Assembly: GCA_025408425.1 (NCBI GenBank)
Contig: JANXYX010000050.1
Span: 124,001 to 188,000, forward strand
Reading direction: 5' to 3'
From: Granulicella sp.
Lineage (GTDB): Bacteria; Acidobacteriota; Terriglobia; Terriglobales; Acidobacteriaceae
DNA: 64,000 nucleotides
Shown piece by piece: positions 32,848 through 41,628 of this stretch (its first letter is position 1; every line of letters begins with the position of its first letter). The position numbers and the translations under genes were made by a program. Under the pieces are notes generated by a model. The model was not told the origin of the DNA and searched no databases. It saw only the letters and a program-made list of their open reading frames with translations.

Positions 32848-34650
32848 ATGAATACCGCTCTCCTGGCACTCTCCCTTGTCGCGGGTTCCCTCATGCTCAC
32901 CCCCGCCGCTCCCGCCCAGCACCTCTCCGCAGACGGAGCCATCCAGACCTTCAGCTTCTTCTCCGACCAGTACTTCAACGACGTCTACTTCCACTTCTTC
33001 CCCACCGCCGCCACCTCCGCCGGCCTGCACCAGTTCGACCCTCAGCTTGAGGACTACTCCGCCGCCTCCATCCAGCGCCAGACCACCGCACTCCACGCCT
33101 ACGAGAAGAAAATCGCCGCCATCGACCCCACCGCCCTCGATGCCAGCGTCGCCGCAGACCGCGAAATCCTCCTCAACAGCATCCACTCCCAACTCCTCTC
33201 CCTCGAAGTCATCCGCAACTGGGAGAAGAACCCCGACAACTACTCCACCGGAGTCACCAACTCCATCTTCGTCCTCATGGAGCGCCCCTTCGCCTCCCCC
33301 GACGCCCGCCTCCGCTCCGTCATAGCACGCGAAAAGCTCATCCCCCAGGTCTTCCTCGAAGCCCGCAAGAACCTCAAAAACCCACCCCGCATCTTCACCG
33401 AAATAGCCCTCGAACAGATCGGCGACGACATCAGCTTCTTCCAGAACGATGTCCCCGCAGCCTTCCTGTCTGGCCCACAAGCCGCCACCGACCCCACCGC
33501 CAAGGCAGACTTCCCCAAATCCAACGCCGCCGTCATCCAGTCCCTCAAGGACTACGCCACCTGGCTCAAATCAGACCTCCTCCCCCGCTCCAACGGCGAC
33601 TTCCGCCTCGGCCCAGACACCTTCCGCAAAAAACTCCTCTACGACGAAATGGTCGATATCCCGCTGGACCGCCTCCTCGACATCGCCTTCGCCGACCTCC
33701 ACAAAAACCAAGCCGACTTCACTCGCATCGCCCACGAACTCGACCCCAACAAAACCCCGCAGCAAGTCCTCGCCGAACTCGCCACCATCCACCCTGACCC
33801 CGACAAACTCCTGTCGTCCTTTCAAGCCACCTTCGCCGGCCTCATCTCCTTCATCCGCACCCACCACATCATCACCATCCCCTCCGAACTCCAGCCCACC
33901 CTCGGTGAAACTCCTCCCTTCATGCGCGCCACCACCTTCGCCTCCATGGACTCCCCCGGCCCCTTTGAAACTCACTCCACCCAGGCCTTTTTCTTCGTCA
34001 CTCTCCCTGAAAAAGCCTGGACCCCGCAACACATCGCCGAGCACATGGCCAGCTTCAACGTCGGCACCATCACCTCCACCAGCGTCCACGAGGCCTACCC
34101 CGGCCACTACCTCCAGTTCCTCTGGCAGAATCAGTTCCCCTCCAAAATCCGCAAGATCATCCAACCCAACACCAACGTAGAAGGCTGGGCCCACTACACC
34201 GAACAGATGATGCTCGACGAAGGCTTTGCATCCCCCGCAGCCGACGCCACCCCAGCCCAGATCCGCGAAGCCAAACTCATACGCCTCGGACAACTCCAGG
34301 ACGCCCTCCTCCGCGACGCCCGCTTCGTCAACTCCATCAAGCTCCACACTGCCCAGGGCGAACCATCCGGAAACTGGTCCATCGATCAGGCCGTAAACTT
34401 CTTCGTCAAACAGGGCTACCAATCCCCCGCCGCCGGCCTCGTCGAAACCAAACGCGGCACCGCCGACGCCACCTACCTCTACTACACCCTCGGCAAACTA
34501 GAAATCATGAAGCTCCGCGAAGACCTCAAAACCAAACAAGGCCCAGCCTTCAACCTCCAGGACTTCCACGACTCCTTCATGCGCCAGGGCCCAGCCCCAA
34601 TCAAAGTCATCCGCAAAGCCATGCTCCACAACGACTCCCCCGTCCTCTGA
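32848..34650 (+). CDS. Secreted DUF885 family protein (putative metallopeptidase)
   Basis: A 600-residue protein with signal peptide MNTALLALSLVAGSLMLTPAAPAQ and the DUF885 domain. The key motif HEAYPGHYLQFLWQ (about residue 413) is the HExxxGH-type zinc site of these proteins, with further conserved NVEGWAHYTEQMMLDEG and PGQA-type AAGLVETKRGTADATYLYYTLGK near the C-terminus. DUF885 proteins resemble M32-like/thermolysin-fold carboxypeptidases, so peptide cleavage outside the cytoplasm is likely but untested here. A TACACT -10-like box lies 9 bases before the ATG and no SD is seen, suggesting a leaderless mRNA. Confidence 0.9.
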   Translation: MNTALLALSLVAGSLMLTPAAPAQHLSADGAIQTFSFFSDQYFNDVYFHFFPTAATSAGLHQFDPQLEDYSAASIQRQTTALHAYEKKIAAIDPTALDASVAADREILLNSIHSQLLSLEVIRNWEKNPDNYSTGVTNSIFVLMERPFASPDARLRSVIAREKLIPQVFLEARKNLKNPPRIFTEIALEQIGDDISFFQNDVPAAFLSGPQAATDPTAKADFPKSNAAVIQSLKDYATWLKSDLLPRSNGDFRLGPDTFRKKLLYDEMVDIPLDRLLDIAFADLHKNQADFTRIAHELDPNKTPQQVLAELATIHPDPDKLLSSFQATFAGLISFIRTHHIITIPSELQPTLGETPPFMRATTFASMDSPGPFETHSTQAFFFVTLPEKAWTPQHIAEHMASFNVGTITSTSVHEAYPGHYLQFLWQNQFPSKIRKIIQPNTNVEGWAHYTEQMMLDEGFASPAADATPAQIREAKLIRLGQLQDALLRDARFVNSIKLHTAQGEPSGNWSIDQAVNFFVKQGYQSPAAGLVETKRGTADATYLYYTLGKLEIMKLREDLKTKQGPAFNLQDFHDSFMRQGPAPIKVIRKAMLHNDSPVL

Positions 34651-34675
34651 CCCCCGCCACAAACCCGGGTGCCCC

Positions 34676-34706
34676 ATCAGCACGAATTCAAATCCCTTTG
34701 CTACGC
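34676..34706 (+). repeat. 31-base direct repeat, left copy
   Basis: ATCAGCACGAATTCAAATCC and the following CTTTGCTACGC recur at 34874-34904 with a single change (G to T at position 9). The left copy is fused to a truncated hairpin repeat at its 5' side and leads into the full one on its 3' side. Confidence 0.85.
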
Positions 34707-34764
34707 CGGGTGCCCCATTCATCGCAGTCTCATCGCGATGAGTGGGCATTCGCAAAGCGAACCG
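34706..34764 (+). repeat. Dispersed hairpin repeat copy 4
   Basis: CCGGGTGCCCCATTCATCGC, then AGTCTCATCGCGATGAGTGG and GCATTCGCAAAGCGAACC. CATTCATCGC and GCGATGAGTG form the stem, and TTCGC/GCGAA a second small hairpin. Confidence 0.85.
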
Positions 34765-34873
34765 TTTTCTGCTCAACTTCCAGTAATCTCATTGGTAAAG
34801 TGCCATAGCCATGGATGTCGTACTCAACCTAACACCAAAGAACCACGCACAATCCCCCCATAGTCCTTCCCAA

Positions 34874-34904
34874 ATCAGCACTAATTCAAATCCCTTTGCT
34901 ACGC
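34874..34904 (+). repeat. 31-base direct repeat, right copy
   Basis: Same 31 bases as at 34676 with one mismatch, 198 bases downstream and 50 bases before galU. Here it is not joined to a hairpin element. Confidence 0.85.
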
Positions 34905-34953
34905 TTAAATCGCATCGAAACACATTCGAATCAACCAAGAGGCTCCTCCCCAC

Positions 34954-35832
34954 ATGTCCCACATGAAAATCCGCAAAGCAGTCTTCCCCGCCGCAGGCAT
35001 GGGTACCCGCTTCCTCCCCGCCACCAAGGCCACCCCCAAAGAGATGCTCTGTCTCGTCGACAAGCCCCTCATCCAGTACGGCGTTGAAGAAGCCGTAGCC
35101 GCCGGCTGCACTGAGATCATCATCGTCACCGGCCGCGGCAAGACCACCATGGAAGACCACTTCGACAAGTCCGCCGAGCTCGAAGCCTCCCTCGCCGCCA
35201 AGAACAAGACCGCCCTCCTCGAGATCGCCCGCTCCGTCTCCAAACTCGCCAAGATCGTCTACGTCCGCCAGCCCGAAGCTCTCGGCCTCGGCCACGCCGT
35301 CCTCATGGCCAAAGAGATCGTCGGCAACGAACCCTTCTGTGTCCTCCTCCCCGACGACATCGTCGACGCTTCCACCCCCTGCATGAAGCAGATGGTCGAA
35401 GCTTTCAACGAAACCCAGTCCTCCATCCTCGGCTCTGAAGTCGTCGAAGGCGACGCCATCTCCGCCTATGGCTGCCTCGATTGCACCCCCGACGCCACCA
35501 ACCCCCGCCTCCTCGCCGTCAAGAACATGGTCGAGAAGCCCGCACCCGGCACCCAACCCAGCCAGAACGCCATCATCGGCCGCTACATCCTCACCCCGCG
35601 CATCTTCGAGATGATCGAAGGCATCACCCCCGGCGCCGGCGGCGAACTCCAACTCACCGACGCCATTAAAGCCCTCCTCCAGCACGAGAAGGTCTACGGC
35701 TTCAGCTACGAAGGCAAGCGCCACGACGCCGGCGACAAACAAGGCTTCCTCCGCGCCACCGTCGAACTAGCCCTCAAACACGACAAACTAGGCCCCGACT
35801 TCCGCGCCTGGCTCAAGGACCAGAGCTTTTAG
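34954..35832 (+). CDS. galU: UTP-glucose-1-phosphate uridylyltransferase
   Basis: A 292-residue nucleotidyltransferase making UDP-glucose from UTP and glucose 1-phosphate. AVFPAAGMGTRFLPATKATPKEMLCLVDKPLIQYGVEEA is the nucleotide-binding start, VLLPDDIVDAS holds the metal aspartate, and NMVEKPAPGTQPSQNAIIGRYILTPRIFEMIEG and GELQLTDAIKALL complete the GalU pattern. The length is typical. The alternative start at the second Met (34963) cannot be excluded. UDP-glucose feeds surface polysaccharide and trehalose or glycogen routes. It stands alone, flanked by repeat elements. Confidence 0.96.
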   Translation: MSHMKIRKAVFPAAGMGTRFLPATKATPKEMLCLVDKPLIQYGVEEAVAAGCTEIIIVTGRGKTTMEDHFDKSAELEASLAAKNKTALLEIARSVSKLAKIVYVRQPEALGLGHAVLMAKEIVGNEPFCVLLPDDIVDASTPCMKQMVEAFNETQSSILGSEVVEGDAISAYGCLDCTPDATNPRLLAVKNMVEKPAPGTQPSQNAIIGRYILTPRIFEMIEGITPGAGGELQLTDAIKALLQHEKVYGFSYEGKRHDAGDKQGFLRATVELALKHDKLGPDFRAWLKDQSF

Positions 35833-35848
35833 GCCAAGCTCATCGGCC

Positions 35849-35891
35849 CTCCCGTTGGTCGCCACAATCGTCCATTTGCGACCAACGGGAG
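35849..35891. terminator. Perfect 14-base stem-loop between galU and the SDR gene
   Basis: CTCCCGTTGGTCGC (35849-35862) pairs without mismatch with GCGACCAACGGGAG (35878-35891) around a 15-base loop. It lies between convergent genes and may end both transcripts, but no T-run flanks it. Confidence 0.5.
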
Positions 35892-35940
35892 CACCACGCG
35901 AAGCAGTCACACGTCACGAAGTGACCGCCCCGCGCGCAGC

Positions 35941-36007
35941 GGGTGCCGGGTGCCCCATTCATGCAGCTTTATCGCATGAGTGGGAATTCGTGCGTAGCAC
36001 GAACCCC
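35941..36007 (+). repeat. Dispersed hairpin repeat copy 5
   Basis: GGGTGCCGGGTGCCCCATTC, then ATGCAGCTTTATCGCATGAG and TGGGAATTCGTGCGTAGCAC. The first six bases are duplicated (GGGTGCCGGGTGCC). CATTCATGC and GCATGAGTG form the stem; TTCGTGC and GCACGAA form a second hairpin. It reaches the stop codon of the convergent SDR gene. Confidence 0.8.
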
Positions 36008-36778
36008 CTACCGCTTCCGCATCCTCAAACTCTGCCAACTCCCATCACTCACCCAGCCCCCATCCACCGGCAGCGCCACCCCATTCACAAACCCACTCCG
36101 CTCCACCTCCGCCAGAAATAAAATCGCCTGCGCAATATTCTCCGGACTAGCAAACCGCCCCATCGGCACGCGCCCCTCAATGTCCTCATCCGAGTAGCCA
36201 CCACCCGCCTGATCTGCCGCATCCATCTCCGTCTTCACCCACCCCGGACACACCGCATTACACCGAACCCCGCGCCCACCCCACTCCGCCGCCAGCGTCC
36301 GCGTCAGCCCAATCAGTCCATGCTTTGAAGCGTTATACGCCGACCGGTCCCCAATCCCCACCAGCCCCGCCACCGAAGCCACATTCACGATGCTCCCCTC
36401 CCCCTGCGCCAGCATCATCGCCCCAAACCCCTTCGCCAGCACAAACGGAGCCACCAGGTTCACCTCCAGCACCCGCCGAAACGCCGCTGCCTCCACCGTC
36501 TCCGCTGCACCAATAAAGCTGATCCCCGCGTTATTCACCAGCACATCCACGCGCCCCCACCGCTCCCTCACCACCTCCACCGCACCCGCCACCACACCCT
36601 CATCGCAAATATCGCCTGTCACTTCAATCGCATCCGCCCCCAGCGCACGCACCGCCGCCAACGTCCCCCCACACGCCTGCAAATCCATCAGCGCCACCGC
36701 AAACCCCGCTCCCGCCAGCACCTCCGCTGTCCGCCGCCCAATCCCCTGTGCTGCCCCTGTCACCACTGCAACTCGCAT
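36008..36778 (-). CDS. Short-chain dehydrogenase/reductase (SDR)
   Basis: A 256-residue classical SDR. VAVVTGAAQGIGRRTAE is the Rossmann glycine motif (TGxxxGIG), LVNNAGISF the NNAG motif, VNVASVAGL the catalytic serine region and YNASKHG the YxxxK motif; NAVCPGWVKTEM and FVNGVALPVDGGW are the usual C-terminal elements. The preference between NADH and NADPH and the substrate are not determined. The ATG at 36778, with GAGGTG 3-4 bases upstream, is preferred to a GTG two codons earlier. It is divergent from the OYE gene by 65 bases, so the two may share a control region. Confidence 0.94.
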   Translation of the reverse strand: MRVAVVTGAAQGIGRRTAEVLAGAGFAVALMDLQACGGTLAAVRALGADAIEVTGDICDEGVVAGAVEVVRERWGRVDVLVNNAGISFIGAAETVEAAAFRRVLEVNLVAPFVLAKGFGAMMLAQGEGSIVNVASVAGLVGIGDRSAYNASKHGLIGLTRTLAAEWGGRGVRCNAVCPGWVKTEMDAADQAGGGYSDEDIEGRVPMGRFASPENIAQAILFLAEVERSGFVNGVALPVDGGWVSDGSWQSLRMRKR

Positions 36779-36843
36779 CGTCACCTCAAACTCACCTTAG
36801 CATCTGAACCCAACTGAATCTTCCGGTCATCTAAACTGTCGAT

Positions 36844-37926
36844 ATGCCCTACTCACCCTACTCTCTTCTGGATCCCCTACAGCTCGGCGACATGCTTCTC
36901 CCCAACCGCGTCTTCATGGCTCCCCTCACCCGCCTGCGCGGCACCCCCGACCACATCCCCACGCCTCTCATCGGCGAGTACTACTCCCAGCGCGCCTCCG
37001 CCGGCCTCATCATCTCCGAGGGCATCCCCATCGACCCCCTCGGCGTCGGCTACTCTCAGGTCCCCGGCATCTGGTCCAAAGAGCAAACCGAAGCCTGGAA
37101 GCCCATCACCGCAGCCGTCCACAACGCTGGCGGACGCATCTTCGCCCAGATCTGGCACGTAGGCCGCATCTCCGACCCCAGCTTCCTCAACGGTCAACTC
37201 CCCGTCGCTCCCTCGGCCATCGCCGCCACCGGCCACGTCTCCCTCATCCGCCCGGAGAAATCCTTCGTCACTCCCCGAGCCCTCGAACTCCACGAAGTGA
37301 AAGAAGTCATCGAAGCCTTCCGCCGCGGAGCCCAGAACGCACAGGAAGCGGGATTCGACGGCGTCGAAATCCACGGAGCAAACGGCTACCTCCTCGACCA
37401 GTTCCTTCAGGACGGCACCAACCACCGCACCGACGAGTACGGCGGCCCCATCGAGAACCGGGCCCGACTCCACCTCGAAGTCGCCGATGCTGCCATCTCC
37501 GTCTTCGGACCCGGCCGCGTCGGCATGCACCTCGCCCCGCGCTCCGATGCCCACGGCATCTCCGACTCCAACCGGCCCGCCACCTTCACCTACCTCGCCA
37601 CCGAGCTCGGCAAACGCAAGATCGCCTTCATCGCCGCACGCGAGCGCGTCGCCGAAGACTCCCTCGGCCCCGTCCTCAAGCATGCCTTCGGTGGCATCTA
37701 CGTCGCCAACGAAGCCCTCGATCAGCACTCCGGCCAACTGCTGCTAGACGAAGGACGCGCAGACGCCGTCGCCTACGGCAAACTCTTCATCGCCAACCCC
37801 GACCTCCCCATCCGTTTTGCAAAAGGCGCGCCACTCAACGTTCCCATCCCAGCAACCTTCTACACCCACGGCCCCGAGGGCTACACCGACTACCCCGCTC
37901 TCGAACCCCATCTCGTCACCGCATAA
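36844..37926 (+). CDS. Old yellow enzyme-family alkene reductase
   Basis: A 360-residue FMN enzyme of the NADH:flavin oxidoreductase/OYE family (NemA/XenB-like). DPLQLGDMLLPNRVFMAPLTRLR is the flavin-binding start, QIWHVGRIS the conserved substrate site, and GFDGVEIHGANGYLLDQFLQ and NHRTDEYGGPIENRARL are family hallmarks. Members reduce activated C=C bonds and nitro compounds with NADPH. It stands head to head with an SDR gene, a frequent pairing in xenobiotic or enone metabolism. A hairpin follows 20 bases after the stop. Confidence 0.95.
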   Translation: MPYSPYSLLDPLQLGDMLLPNRVFMAPLTRLRGTPDHIPTPLIGEYYSQRASAGLIISEGIPIDPLGVGYSQVPGIWSKEQTEAWKPITAAVHNAGGRIFAQIWHVGRISDPSFLNGQLPVAPSAIAATGHVSLIRPEKSFVTPRALELHEVKEVIEAFRRGAQNAQEAGFDGVEIHGANGYLLDQFLQDGTNHRTDEYGGPIENRARLHLEVADAAISVFGPGRVGMHLAPRSDAHGISDSNRPATFTYLATELGKRKIAFIAARERVAEDSLGPVLKHAFGGIYVANEALDQHSGQLLLDEGRADAVAYGKLFIANPDLPIRFAKGAPLNVPIPATFYTHGPEGYTDYPALEPHLVTA

Positions 37927-37945
37927 TCTTCCCCAACACAGGAAA

Positions 37946-37978
37946 GACGGCGCTGGATTCCATCTCCAGCGCCGTCTC
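37946..37978 (+). terminator. Stem-loop terminator of the OYE gene
   Basis: GACGGCGCTGGA (37946-37957) pairs perfectly with TCCAGCGCCGTC (37965-37976) around 7 bases; TCTCGTC follows. Confidence 0.65.
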
Positions 37979-38118
37979 TCGTCGCGTTCAGAAGCGATAG
38001 CCAAAGCCTTTCGCTACGCAACGATTCCATCTAACCCACCACTGAGCGGCATACTACACCCGCAACCCAATCTTTGGCTCCGCAAACTCCTCACCAGCCG
38101 TGCTACTTTCCTAACTGT

Positions 38119-39291
38119 ATGAATCGCCGCCAATTCCTCGCCTCCTCCAGCGCCACGGCGCTCGCCCTCCGCAGCACCACCTCCCACGCAGCCGCTTCCC
38201 CCACCCCGCCCAAACCCGTGCTTATGAAGCTCGGCTGCCAAAGCGCCCCCACCACCGACACCCACCTCAAATTCCTCGCCCGCTACGGAGTCCGCCACAT
38301 CTGCGCCTATCCCCAGATAGCCGACGGACGCCTCTACGCCACCGTCGACGAACTCCACCGCACCCGCGAACTCGCTGCCGCCAACAACATCGAAATCCTC
38401 TGCGTCGGCCCACCCTTCCTCGAATCCTCCTACATCGACCGCGAAAAACACCCCGCCATCATGCTCGCCCACAGCCCGGAGCGAGACCGCGACATCGAGG
38501 CCCTCCAGACCTACATCCGCAACTGTGCCCTCGCTGGCATGCCCTCAATCAAATACAACATGAGCATCCTCGGCGTCCTCCGCTCCGGTACCCAGCCCGG
38601 CCGTGGAGACGCCACCTACAGCCGCTGGAACCTCGCCGACGCCCTCGCCCACCCCAAACCCGACGTCATCATCGGCGGCCACGACGACACCACCGGCAAA
38701 ACCATGCCCGTCCAGCAAGCCCACTCCGGACTCACCATCGCCGGGCACGTCGACGCCGACGCCTTCTGGGAGCGCATCACCTACTTCCTCGACCGCATCA
38801 TCCCCGTCGCCAACGAGTACAAAATCCGCATGGCCTGCCACCCCCAGGACCCCGGCGTCCCACCCGAAGGCTACCTCGGCATCGACCGCGTCCTCGGCAC
38901 CGTCGCCGGCCTCAAACGCTTCATCGAAATCCAGCCCAGCCCTTATCACGGCCTCAACTTCTGCCAGGGTACAGTCTCCGAGATGCTCGCCGACCCCGGC
39001 AAAGAAATCTTCGACGTCATCCGATACTTCGGCTCCCGCAACAAGATCTTCAACGTCCACTTCCGCAACATCCGCGGCCACCGCAACGACTTCGCCGAAG
39101 TCTACCCCGACGAGGGCGACGTCGACATGGTCAAAGCCATCCACACCTACCGCGAAGTCGGCTACCCCTACATGCTCATGCCAGACCACGTCCCCACAGC
39201 ACCCAACGACCCCAACGGCCTCCAGTCCTTCGCCTTCTGCTACGGCTACATCCGCGGCCTCATCCAATCCCTCAACCACACCACCGCCTGA
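38119..39291 (+). CDS. Exported mannonate dehydratase-like TIM-barrel protein
   Basis: A 390-residue protein with an export signal of Tat-like form (MNRRQFLASSSATALALRSTTSHAA) and a xylose-isomerase-like TIM barrel related to mannonate dehydratase UxuA: MKLGCQSAPTTDTHLKFLARYGVRHICAYP, MACHPQDPGVPPEGYLGIDRVLGT (metal-binding His and Asp), NFCQGTVSEM and VHFRNIRGHRNDFAEVYPDEGDVDM are recognisable. UxuA removes water from D-mannonate in the cytoplasm; an exported relative may act on another sugar acid, so the activity is uncertain. The start at 38119 is the ATG of the signal; a frame from 38074 adds 15 unlikely residues. Confidence 0.85.
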   Translation: MNRRQFLASSSATALALRSTTSHAAASPTPPKPVLMKLGCQSAPTTDTHLKFLARYGVRHICAYPQIADGRLYATVDELHRTRELAAANNIEILCVGPPFLESSYIDREKHPAIMLAHSPERDRDIEALQTYIRNCALAGMPSIKYNMSILGVLRSGTQPGRGDATYSRWNLADALAHPKPDVIIGGHDDTTGKTMPVQQAHSGLTIAGHVDADAFWERITYFLDRIIPVANEYKIRMACHPQDPGVPPEGYLGIDRVLGTVAGLKRFIEIQPSPYHGLNFCQGTVSEMLADPGKEIFDVIRYFGSRNKIFNVHFRNIRGHRNDFAEVYPDEGDVDMVKAIHTYREVGYPYMLMPDHVPTAPNDPNGLQSFAFCYGYIRGLIQSLNHTTA

Positions 39292-39380
39292 ACAGCACTG
39301 GTATAGTGCTCCTCATGTAAGGAAAATACTGGATGCGTTTGCTCGAAAGACGACCGCACGAGAACAGAGAGAGAGCCGAC

Positions 39381-39806
39381 ATGCCAGAAATCATAAACAT
39401 GGGCAGCATCGAACTGAAGTTTCTCCAAAGCAAGGAGAGTACCGGGGGCAGCCTCGATATGTTCGAGATGACGGTCCTCCCCAATACGCGGTTGCCAGTT
39501 CCCCACTACCACGAGAACTGGGACGAGACCGTCTACGGCCTCGCAGGCATGACAACTTGGCGCATCGATGGCCAGGACGTCACGCTGCAACCCGGCCAAA
39601 CCGTCTTCATCCCCCGCGGTATCGTCCACGGCTTCAGCAACAACACACAGGAACCCGCACGCTGTCTCTGCACCCTCAGCCCCGGCGTCCTGGGCCCCGC
39701 CTACTTCCGCGAAATGGCAACACTGGTTGCGGTACAGCCTCCCGACCTCTCCAAAATGAAGGAAACGATGCTGCGCTACGGACTGATTCCAGTCGCTCCA
39801 GCGTAA
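39381..39806 (+). CDS. Cupin-domain protein, paralogue 3
   Basis: A third 141-residue cupin: MPEIINMGSIELKFLQSKESTGGSLDMFEMTVLP, metal motif VPHYHENWDETVYGLAG and PGQTVFIPRGIVHGFSN, and C-terminal PGVLGPAYFREMATL like the pair near 32 kb. The ATG at 39381 matches the start of the paralogues. It follows the mannonate-dehydratase-like gene by 90 bases and may be cotranscribed. Function unknown. Confidence 0.88.
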   Translation: MPEIINMGSIELKFLQSKESTGGSLDMFEMTVLPNTRLPVPHYHENWDETVYGLAGMTTWRIDGQDVTLQPGQTVFIPRGIVHGFSNNTQEPARCLCTLSPGVLGPAYFREMATLVAVQPPDLSKMKETMLRYGLIPVAPA

Positions 39807-39812
39807 AATCCT

Positions 39813-41510
39813 CTACTGAGTAGTCCCAGTCAAAAAGACCTGCTCCGCCACCGACCCGATCACCCGATACAACGCAAACTGCCGGCTCGACTGCCCCCGC
39901 AACTCAAACAGCAGACTCGCCCGATTACTCGCATCCGCATCCACCGCATCCACCAGCCGCATCCGTGGATTCCGGTCCAGGTGCGCCGCATCCGTCACGC
40001 TCTCAATCGCCGGCTTCAACTCCCCCATCGCACCCGCCTGCGCCACTTCGGTTACATACTCCAGCGACGCACCCGTCCCCACCGTATGTGCGGTGTAGAC
40101 GTAGGTCACATCTCCCCCGTAGCTCAACGCGTAACCCTTCAACTCTTCTTCTACAACTGGCACCGCAGACGCAATCTCCGGCCCTACCGCATGCCGCAGC
40201 TTGCTGTTCGGCGGACGCTTCCCCACCGGCTTCGCGGCAGCCGCAGCCGCGCTCGAAGCCAGGTTGTAACTCAGCAGCTTCTTCTGCGCCAGCACCTGCA
40301 TCTTCCCCAGAATCACCTTGCGCTCCGCATCATCCTCCCACGCCCGAGCAAAATCGTGGGTCTCGCTATTCGCCGCATCCGACACCGCCACCATCTGGTG
40401 CAACTCAATCTCCTTCGGCATCCCCGTCAGCTTCGGCAGGTCTGCCTCCGTCATCGCACTCGCCGGCTTGCCACGGTGCAGGTTCGGACGGTTCGGATCG
40501 TCATTCAACGACCCCACGCCCGACACCGAAGCCGTATCGTCCCGACCTCGCTCCTTCTTCGACTGTTCCGCCGAGTGATGTTTCAAAGTAGGCCGGTCCG
40601 CATCATCGGCTGGCGTATCGCCCTTCGTCGCAGTGGTGTCACTCCCCGTATCACTCGAATCACGCCGCTTCATCGTAGGCCGATCCGGATCGTCCGCAGG
40701 CGTCGTCTTATCCGTATTCGCCTTATCCGTATTCGCCGCACTCGAATCCTGCTTCGCACCACCCGTCCCGCTCGCCGTGTCACCACCCGCATCGCCAGTA
40801 CTGCGCCGCTTCATCGTAGGCCGGTCCGGATCATCCGCCGGTGTTGTCTTATCCACGCTGGCCGTACTCGAATCCGTCTTCGCCGCACCCGTACTCTTCG
40901 CACTATCGCCGCTACCGCTATCACGCCGCCGCATCGTAGGCCGGTCCGCATCCTCCGCAGCCTTTCCCGTGCTCTTGCTCTCCTGCCCACTATCCCCGCC
41001 AGCAGACGTCTCCCCTGTCTTGTTCGCAAAATGCGGCCTGTCCCCATCCCGCGAACCCTTAACCACCGCCAGCGTCGTTGAAGGCTTCAGCGCGCTTCCA
41101 GACTTCTTCGCCGCAGTCAGCCCCCGGTAGCTCCCGTACCCAAACCACCCATCATCAAAAGCGGTAGCTCCAGTACTCGTATCTTCCACCTGCATGTGCC
41201 GCGCATACACCAGGTTCAACGTCCCCTTCGCCACCCCAGCCTGCTGGAGCTCGTAAACATTCCCGCTCAACAAAGCGAACGGAACCGGACGCGCCAGATA
41301 GACCCCCGCTTCCTCCAGCTTGCCCTCAATAAAAAGCGACACCGGAATCAGACGGCTCGCCGTCGGCTTCGCCATATCGCCTGTCCACTCATACACCCCC
41401 ACCGCACGCACCACGCTCAGCGGACTCTCCACCTTGTGCGTCTGTCCCGAGACAGCGCCACCCCAAACCACCACACACGCTAAAAATATGCCGCCAAAGA
41501 TGTTTTTCAT
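39813..41510 (-). CDS. Secreted protein with DPDRPTMKRR-type repeats, unknown
   Basis: A 565-residue protein with signal peptide MKNIFGGIFLACVVVWGGAVSGQ. Residues about 40-130 form a globular domain (YEWTGDMAKPTASRLIPVSLFIEGKLEEAGVYLARPVPFAL). The middle (about 150-345) is disordered, Ser/Thr/Asp/Lys-rich, and contains six copies of a short motif: DGDRPHFANK, DADRPTMRRR, DPDRPTMKRR (twice), DADRPTLKHH and DPNRPNLHRG. The C-terminal domain (about 360-565) is globular with an Ala-rich stretch. I know no function. In some Acidobacteria similar D-D-P-D-R-P repeats occur in secreted proteins, which is recollection, not shown here. Confidence 0.8.
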   Translation of the reverse strand: MKNIFGGIFLACVVVWGGAVSGQTHKVESPLSVVRAVGVYEWTGDMAKPTASRLIPVSLFIEGKLEEAGVYLARPVPFALLSGNVYELQQAGVAKGTLNLVYARHMQVEDTSTGATAFDDGWFGYGSYRGLTAAKKSGSALKPSTTLAVVKGSRDGDRPHFANKTGETSAGGDSGQESKSTGKAAEDADRPTMRRRDSGSGDSAKSTGAAKTDSSTASVDKTTPADDPDRPTMKRRSTGDAGGDTASGTGGAKQDSSAANTDKANTDKTTPADDPDRPTMKRRDSSDTGSDTTATKGDTPADDADRPTLKHHSAEQSKKERGRDDTASVSGVGSLNDDPNRPNLHRGKPASAMTEADLPKLTGMPKEIELHQMVAVSDAANSETHDFARAWEDDAERKVILGKMQVLAQKKLLSYNLASSAAAAAAKPVGKRPPNSKLRHAVGPEIASAVPVVEEELKGYALSYGGDVTYVYTAHTVGTGASLEYVTEVAQAGAMGELKPAIESVTDAAHLDRNPRMRLVDAVDADASNRASLLFELRGQSSRQFALYRVIGSVAEQVFLTGTTQ

Positions 41511-41628
41511 AAGCCCGTCACGAGTTTAGACGCTGCGTCACCCCCAAAGTCCATCTGCTGCCGTTTGTGATCCACCTTTGCCACATAAATCTCCACCTTA
41601 TGTCCGCATATTTCGCTACCATTCACCA

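Larger units (their letters stand above)
34651..34953. other. Repeat-filled intergenic region upstream of galU
   Basis: About 300 bases with no gene. It contains a truncated GGGTGCCCCAT element (34666-34676), one full element, and a 31-base direct repeat on either side. The galU promoter must lie here but no clear -35/-10 pair stands out. Confidence 0.6.
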
